A DNA stretch of 64,000 nt, from the NCBI GenBank assembly GCA_017547385.1, contig JAFYPU010000010.1, positions 124,001-188,000 of the forward strand. Reading direction: 5' to 3'. Of the stretch, positions 59,389 through 64,000 are shown piece by piece. This DNA is from Bacteroidaceae bacterium (lineage in GTDB: Bacteria; Bacteroidota; Bacteroidia; Bacteroidales; Bacteroidaceae). Each line of letters starts with the position of its first letter. Position 1 is the first letter of the stretch. Both the position numbers and the translations under genes were made by a program. The notes beneath the pieces were generated by a model. It made no database searches and had not been told where the DNA came from. It was given only the letters and a program-made list of their open reading frames with translations.

Positions 59389-60933
59389 ATGAAGCATTTT
59401 CACACATCTCAGATAATGAAACACAGCTTTCTCCTCATTCTGTCTGCCCTGCTGCTTCTCACGGCCTGCCGTCCCGAAGCCGCTGTGCCCACTGACGCAA
59501 AACCCATCGGCCATCAGGCCAACATCTTCCCCGACTATCGCGACATCACCCTGCCACCCAACATCGCGCCGCTCAACATCATGGTGCGCGAAAAGGGGAA
59601 CGCGTTTGTGGGAGCTATTCGCGGAGCCGACGGAACGGAAATTTTGGCAGCTGCCGCTGAAGACGGAAAACTCATGTTCGACACCCTGGAATGGCGCAAA
59701 CTGCTCGAAACAAACAAAGGCCGCGAGCTGAAAGTTTCGCTTTATGCTCAGACGGACGAAGGTTGGGTGGCTTATCCCACATACAGCCTTCGTGTGGCCA
59801 CCGAACCCATCGACCCTTATTTGTCATACCGCCTCATCGAACCCGGATACGAGATTTATCGCCAGCTGGGCCTCTACCAGCGCAACATGACCAACTTTGA
59901 CGTGCAGACCATCTATGAGAACAATCGCGACTTCGATGCCGAAGAAAACCACTGTGCCAACTGCCACAACTACCAGAACTACAACACAGACCGCATGCTT
60001 TTCCACGTTCGCGCCAAGCACGGCGGCACCGTGGTGATACAAAACGGAAAGGCACAGAAGTTCAACATGAAAAGCGACTCCATTCTTTCATCCACCGTTT
60101 ACCCCTCCTGGCATCCGCGCTACAACTTTGTGGCTTTCTCCTCCAATCAGACAGGACAAGCCTTCCACCTGCGCGATAAGCAGAAGATTGAGGTAATCGA
60201 CTACGGAAGCGACCTCGTTTTTTATGACGCCGACAGCAATACCCTCAGCAACATTCTGAAAACCGAGGATGCCTTTGAAACTTTTCCCTGCTGGTCGCCC
60301 GACGGTCTGCGCCTCTACTACTGCGTGGCACAAGTGCCGCAAATGGTTGGCCTTGAGACCGACGACCGCATCAACCGCACCATGCACCACTATGACAGCC
60401 TGCACTACAACGTGATGAGCCTTGCCTTCGATCCGGAGACACACCGTTTCTCCGACCCTCGCATGGAAATCAACTGCGACAGCCTCGGCATGAGTGCCTC
60501 AGTGCCTCGCATCAGCCCCGACGGGCGTTATCTGCTCGTTACGCTCGGAGCTTTCGGCCAGTTCCACATTTGGCACAACTCAGCCGACCTTTACGTGAAA
60601 GACCTGCACACCGGCGAACTCCGTGCCCTGAAGAACGCCAACAGTCCGGTGCAAGACAGTTATCACACATGGAGCAGCAACGGCCGTTGGATGGTGTTCT
60701 CATCACGCCGCGACGACGGTTCATACACACGGCCCTACATCGCCTATTTCGATGCCCAAGGCCGCGACCACAAAGCCTTCATGCTGCCGCAGCAAGACCC
60801 CGAGCAAAACCTGTTGCTCCTGAAGAGCTACAACGTGCCCGAACTCACCAAAAATGCCGTACCCTTGTCGGCAGAAGAAATCACGAAGACCGTGGTTGAC
60901 GATGCCGCTATCAAAGGAGTGAACTACAAGTAA
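59389..60933 (+). CDS. Lipoprotein with PD40/TolB-like propeller and one CxxCH haem-type motif
   Basis: 514 aa (or 505 from the ATG at 59416, which gives a tighter signal). Lipobox LLLLTAC. An N-terminal beta domain (about 40-170), then a linker with a single C-A-N-C-H motif (Cys189, Cys192, His193 in EENHCANCHNYQNY), then repeated propeller blades: VYPSWHPRYNFVAFSSN, ETFPCWSPDGLRLYYC, VPRISPDGRYLLVTLG and YHTWSSNGRWMVFSSRR. CxxCH followed by PD40 blades suggests a covalently bound haem or a structural disulphide. Exported, probably outer-membrane anchored. Function unknown. Confidence 0.8.
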   Translation: MKHFHTSQIMKHSFLLILSALLLLTACRPEAAVPTDAKPIGHQANIFPDYRDITLPPNIAPLNIMVREKGNAFVGAIRGADGTEILAAAAEDGKLMFDTLEWRKLLETNKGRELKVSLYAQTDEGWVAYPTYSLRVATEPIDPYLSYRLIEPGYEIYRQLGLYQRNMTNFDVQTIYENNRDFDAEENHCANCHNYQNYNTDRMLFHVRAKHGGTVVIQNGKAQKFNMKSDSILSSTVYPSWHPRYNFVAFSSNQTGQAFHLRDKQKIEVIDYGSDLVFYDADSNTLSNILKTEDAFETFPCWSPDGLRLYYCVAQVPQMVGLETDDRINRTMHHYDSLHYNVMSLAFDPETHRFSDPRMEINCDSLGMSASVPRISPDGRYLLVTLGAFGQFHIWHNSADLYVKDLHTGELRALKNANSPVQDSYHTWSSNGRWMVFSSRRDDGSYTRPYIAYFDAQGRDHKAFMLPQQDPEQNLLLLKSYNVPELTKNAVPLSAEEITKTVVDDAAIKGVNYK

Positions 60934-60954
60934 GCATTCCCCACCCTCGCACAC

Positions 60955-60986
60955 AGCCCCGATGCCCAAGCGTCGGGGCTTTTTTG
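60955..60986 (+). terminator. Terminator of the DUF6057-like/PD40 operon
   Basis: AGCCCCGA / TCGGGGCT with inner GC pairs, then TTTTTTG. Confidence 0.9.
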
Positions 60987-61075
60987 TTGGGACACATGGC
61001 GTTGGAATGAAGAAGAAAAATTCATCCATCCAATGCATACAGACAAGCATAGGTTTTCGGAAAAATCTAAACGCC

Positions 61076-61114
61076 TTGCAGAATTTTCTGCAGTGCTTGT
61101 AGAAAATTCTGCAA
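61076..61114. repeat. Family B hairpin, copy B7 (mixed arms)
   Basis: Inner 17-bp stem (61076-61092 with 61098-61114) around loop GTGCT. The left outer arm is the CGCCTTGC type and the right the AAGCACTG type, so the outer parts cannot pair: a hybrid of the two arm classes. The 433-base gap 60934-61366 holds this, the terminator at 60955 and the glmM promoter; nothing else is seen. Confidence 0.85.
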
Positions 61115-61305
61115 GCACTGCAAATTTTTGAACGCTGCAGAGCCGTTTTTCAGTCAGTGCATCAGCAAGGCAAGCATCAGGTTGAGAATTAAACGTATTC
61201 CCCTCTCACACCACGTTCAGAGCAAGCAGAAGCCGCCAAAACAAGCTGCAACCCTCATTCACGGCACGAAAATGCTTTTTTTGCGCAAAAAAAAGTCTTC
61301 AAATC

Positions 61306-61335
61306 CTTGCGTCTCACTCATACTTCGTATATTTG
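61306..61335 (+). promoter_or_regulatory. Promoter of glmM
   Basis: CTTG at 61306-61309, 18-base spacer, TATATTTG at 61328-61335. Leader of about 25-30 bases. Confidence 0.6.
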
Positions 61336-61366
61336 TGCATCAAATTTGAACTCTAAAAATAGTACT

Positions 61367-62761
61367 ATGACACTCATCAAATCCATCTCCGGTTTCCGTG
61401 GAACCATCGGAGGCAAGCCGGGCGACACGCTCAACCCTGTTGACATCGCCAAATCCGTATCAGCTTACGCCAGTCTGCGTGAGAAAGTTGTAAACCGCAC
61501 CTATCGTCGTAAAATCATCGTAGGCCGTGATGCCCGCATCTCAGGCGAAATGGTTACACACGTGGTTTGCGGCACACTCATGGGAATGGGATTCGATGTG
61601 GTCAACATCGGATTGGCTTCAACGCCCACCACAGAATTGGCCGTAACATTGGAAAAAGCCTGCGGTGGTATCATCATCACTGCCAGCCACAACCCCCGTC
61701 AGTGGAACGCCCTGAAGTTCCTCAACGAAAAGGGTGAATTCCTTCCGCCTGCAGAGGCTTCAGAAGTGGTGCGCCTTGCTAACAACTGCAACTTTGAATT
61801 TGCCGACGTAGACAGCCTCGGTCACTACACACAAAACAACTCATACGACCAGAGACACATCGAAATGGTGAAAGCCCTCGAGCTTGTTGACGTGGAAGCC
61901 ATACGCCGCGCTCACTTCAACGTAGCTTTCGATGCCGTGAACTCTGTGGGTGGCATCATCCTTCCCAAGTTGCTCGGACAACTCGGTGTTACCTCCGTTA
62001 CCGGACTCAATGCCGACGCCACCGGAGACTTCGCACACAACCCCGAACCCCTCAAAGAACACCTCAGCGAAATTCGCAACCTGCTGCGCAAGGGACGCCA
62101 CGACATCGGCTTCGTGGTTGACCCCGACGTTGACCGTTTGGCTCTCGTCTGCGAAGACGGCAGCATGTTTGGCGAAGAGAACACACTCGTGGCCGTAGCC
62201 GACTACATTCTCCAGCACACACCGGGCAACACCGTTTCAAACCTCTCGTCCACTCGCGGTCTGCGCGACGTTACAGAGAAATATGGTTGCAACTACACTC
62301 CTGCCGCAGTGGGCGAAGTGAACGTAGTAACCAAGATGAAAGAAACCGGTGCCGTGATTGGTGGTGAAGGCAATGGCGGTGTTATCTATCCCGCAGCCCA
62401 CAGCGGCCGCGATGCACTCGTAGGTATCGCCCTCCTGCTCACTTACCTCGCAAAGACCGGTATGAAGGCCAGCGAATTGCGCGACAGCCTGCCCAAATAC
62501 TACATTGCGAAGAACCGCATCGACCTCGACCCGACCACAGACATCTTCGCCATTCTTCAGAAAGTGAAGGAGCTCTACAAGCACGAGCAAGTAACCGACA
62601 TCGACGGTGTGAAGATTGATTTCGCCGACAAGTGGGTGCATCTCCGCAAGAGCAACACCGAGCCCATCATCCGTGTTTACTCCGAAGCACACAGCATGGA
62701 GGAAGCCGACGCACTGGGTAAGCAAATCATGGATGTGGTCTACTCCATGACACAGAAGTAA
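61367..62761 (+). CDS. glmM: Phosphoglucosamine mutase
   Basis: 464 aa from the ATG at 61367 (MTLIKSISGFRGTIGG), downstream of the promoter. Alpha-D-phosphohexomutase: active-site Ser in TASHNPRQWNALKF, metal site DPDVDRLAL, sugar-binding GEGNGGVIYP and phosphate-binding RKSNTEPIIRVYSEA. Converts glucosamine-6-P to glucosamine-1-P for UDP-GlcNAc. ISGFRGTIGG and the length match the Bacteroidales GlmM type; phosphomannomutase activity cannot be excluded by sequence. Closed by a terminator at 62781. Confidence 0.92.
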   Translation: MTLIKSISGFRGTIGGKPGDTLNPVDIAKSVSAYASLREKVVNRTYRRKIIVGRDARISGEMVTHVVCGTLMGMGFDVVNIGLASTPTTELAVTLEKACGGIIITASHNPRQWNALKFLNEKGEFLPPAEASEVVRLANNCNFEFADVDSLGHYTQNNSYDQRHIEMVKALELVDVEAIRRAHFNVAFDAVNSVGGIILPKLLGQLGVTSVTGLNADATGDFAHNPEPLKEHLSEIRNLLRKGRHDIGFVVDPDVDRLALVCEDGSMFGEENTLVAVADYILQHTPGNTVSNLSSTRGLRDVTEKYGCNYTPAAVGEVNVVTKMKETGAVIGGEGNGGVIYPAAHSGRDALVGIALLLTYLAKTGMKASELRDSLPKYYIAKNRIDLDPTTDIFAILQKVKELYKHEQVTDIDGVKIDFADKWVHLRKSNTEPIIRVYSEAHSMEEADALGKQIMDVVYSMTQK

Positions 62762-62780
62762 TCTGAATTTTCCATCCATA

Positions 62781-62831
62781 ATGCGACAATGCGGTTCTGC
62801 CCTTTGAGAACAGACCACGCATTGTCGCATT
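62781..62831 (+). terminator. Terminator of glmM
   Basis: 13-bp perfect stem ATGCGACAATGCG and complement with inner GTTCT / AGAAC pairs, then TTCTTTTAT. It ends only 14 bases before the sulfatase start. Confidence 0.85.
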
Positions 62832-62844
62832 CTTTTATCTCAAT

Positions 62845-64000
62845 ATGAAAAAAAGCATCAACCCATACACCCGTATTGCCGCCGGCACACTGTGTTTGCT
62901 GCCGGCCACGCTGGCAGCGCAGCAACGCTACAACATCGTTTACATCATGACGGACGACCACACGGCACAGATGATGTCGTGTTATGACGGGCGTTATGTC
63001 AACACCCCCAACCTTGACAGAATTGCCAACGACGGAGTGAAGTTCACACGCAGCTATGTTGCCAACTCGCTCTCCGGCCCCAGCCGCGCCTGCATGCTGA
63101 CCGGAAAACACAGCCACAAGAACGGATTTACCAACAACGAGCACGGCATCTTCGACGGTTCACAACAAACCATGCCCAAGCTGCTCCAAAAAGCTGGGTA
63201 CCAAACGGCCATCATCGGCAAGTGGCACTTGGTGAGCGACCCCACAGGTTTCGACTTTTGGAACATCGTGCCCGGACAAGGCGACTACTACAATCCTTCC
63301 TTCATCACCATGAACAAACAGACAGTGCGCGAGGAGGGATATCTCACCAACATCATCACAGACAAGAGCATCGACTGGATGGAGCACCAACGCGACAAGG
63401 AACGTCCTTTCGCCTTGTTCATTCATCACAAAGCATGCCATCGCAACTGGTTGCCCGAGTTGAAATATCTGCACGAATACGAGGACACCACATTCCCCAT
63501 TCCCGAAACATTCTATGACGACTACGCCACCCGCCATGCCGCTCCCACGCAGGAGATGAGCATTGCCGAAGACATGGACATGGCTTACGACATCAAGATG
63601 TATCACCCCGACGTTCCGACACGCCTCCGCCCGAATTATCTGGCCATGATCGGCCGCATGAACAGCGAGGAGCGTGCTCGCTACGACCACTTCTACGATT
63701 CGCTCGCCATTGATTTTCGCTCTCGAGGCTTGCAGGGAAAAGCCTTGGCCGAATTCAAATTCCAACGCTATATGCGCGACTATGCAAAAGTGCTGAAAAG
63801 TCTTGACGACAACGTTGGCCGCGTGCTGGACTATCTCCGCGAAAAAGGGCTCTTGGAGAACACGCTTGTGGTCTACACTTCCGACCAAGGCTTCTACATG
63901 GGCGAACACGGATGGTTCGACAAGCGATACATGTATGAGGAGTCGCTTTCCACCCCCTTGGTGATGCATTTGCCAAAAGGCTTTGCCGCTCGCGGAGAAA
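62845..64000 (+). CDS. Ser-type sulfatase, possibly N-acetylglucosamine-6-sulfatase group (3' truncated by window)
   Basis: At least 385 aa; the frame is open to the right edge. Signal peptide (to ATLAAQ). Metal-binding MTDDH (Asp37, Asp38), formylglycine motif S77-G-P-S-R81 followed by ACMLTGKH, GKWHL, and a second metal site in YTSDQGFYMGEHGWFDKRYMYEES. The Ser-type motif needs an anaerobic sulfatase-maturing enzyme, not found in the window. The stretch YDDYATRHAAPTQEMSI and overall spacing recall S1_11 GlcNAc-6-sulfatases, which would fit GH84 and GH20, but this is tentative. It starts just after the glmM terminator; I see no promoter, so read-through is possible. Confidence 0.88.
   Translation, partial: MKKSINPYTRIAAGTLCLLPATLAAQQRYNIVYIMTDDHTAQMMSCYDGRYVNTPNLDRIANDGVKFTRSYVANSLSGPSRACMLTGKHSHKNGFTNNEHGIFDGSQQTMPKLLQKAGYQTAIIGKWHLVSDPTGFDFWNIVPGQGDYYNPSFITMNKQTVREEGYLTNIITDKSIDWMEHQRDKERPFALFIHHKACHRNWLPELKYLHEYEDTTFPIPETFYDDYATRHAAPTQEMSIAEDMDMAYDIKMYHPDVPTRLRPNYLAMIGRMNSEERARYDHFYDSLAIDFRSRGLQGKALAEFKFQRYMRDYAKVLKSLDDNVGRVLDYLREKGLLENTLVVYTSDQGFYMGEHGWFDKRYMYEESLSTPLVMHLPKGFAARGE

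Overview
The window looks like chromosomal DNA of a Bacteroidales bacterium, most likely in or near Prevotellaceae (Prevotella/Alloprevotella-like). The evidence is the promoter type (TTTG, 19-20 bases, TAnnTTTG, the pattern used by the Bacteroidetes primary sigma factor), a fused MurF-alanine racemase, GSCFA, NigD-like, DUF4369-like and PepSY-like proteins, a type IX secretion C-terminal domain on a beta-galactosidase, a Ser-type sulfatase, and many lipoproteins. Base composition is near 50% GC throughout. I saw no rRNA, tRNA, phage, insertion sequence or CRISPR array. LAYOUT: 0-3.1 kb holds the end of a flavodoxin/ferredoxin protein, queF and a dipeptidyl peptidase IV. 3.5-11.6 kb is the most accessory-looking part: a minus-strand operon of an SPFH-GYF protein, a TerB-like zinc-ribbon membrane protein, a GYF protein and two small envelope proteins; a plus-strand pair ending in a transmembrane Ser/Thr kinase with BspA-type leucine-rich repeats; a coiled-coil membrane protein; and a repetitive small lipoprotein. 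12.3-18.4 kb is a six-gene operon (mtaB, glycosyltransferase, RsmI-like methylase, coaX, outer-membrane barrel, lptC). 18.4-22.0 kb holds murF-alr and a GSCFA protein. 22.4-27.9 kb holds divIC, small membrane and lipoprotein genes, a GH20 hexosaminidase and a NigD-like protein. 28.1-31.0 kb is a sigma-54 activator/lptE/TPR/secG operon. 31.1-43.2 kb carries ugd, a YfcE-like phosphoesterase, PpiD, mfd, recA and a two-component system, followed by two PepSY-like proteins (43.3-44.3 kb). 44.4-50.1 kb is a minus-strand block: carboxynorspermidine synthase, a conserved hypothetical, an RsiV-like protein, an N-acetylhexosamine kinase homologue, a HAD phosphatase and a low-molecular-weight tyrosine phosphatase. 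50.2-64 kb combines glycan breakdown (GH2, GH84, Ser-type sulfatase) with DUF6057-like, PD40/CxxCH and glmM genes. HOW THE GENES WORK TOGETHER: the secreted GH20, GH84, GH2 and sulfatase, with the cytosolic NahK-like kinase and GlmM, point to scavenging host or mucin amino-sugars. lptC, lptE, PpiD, SecG, divIC and murF-alr serve envelope construction. REPEATS: the most striking non-coding signal is two dispersed repeat families. Family A is a modular unit of about 85 bp whose last copy ends in a complete promoter; it drives at least seven transcription units here, including mfd, recA, divIC and mtaB. Family B is a hairpin of about 50-55 bp with an invariant GTGCT loop and arms that vary in a compensated way; it lies in the same intergenic region as a family A promoter at five of those seven loci. 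A third signal, GGTCC boxes, occurs upstream of all three transcription units of the SPFH/kinase/coiled-coil region and suggests that they share a regulator.
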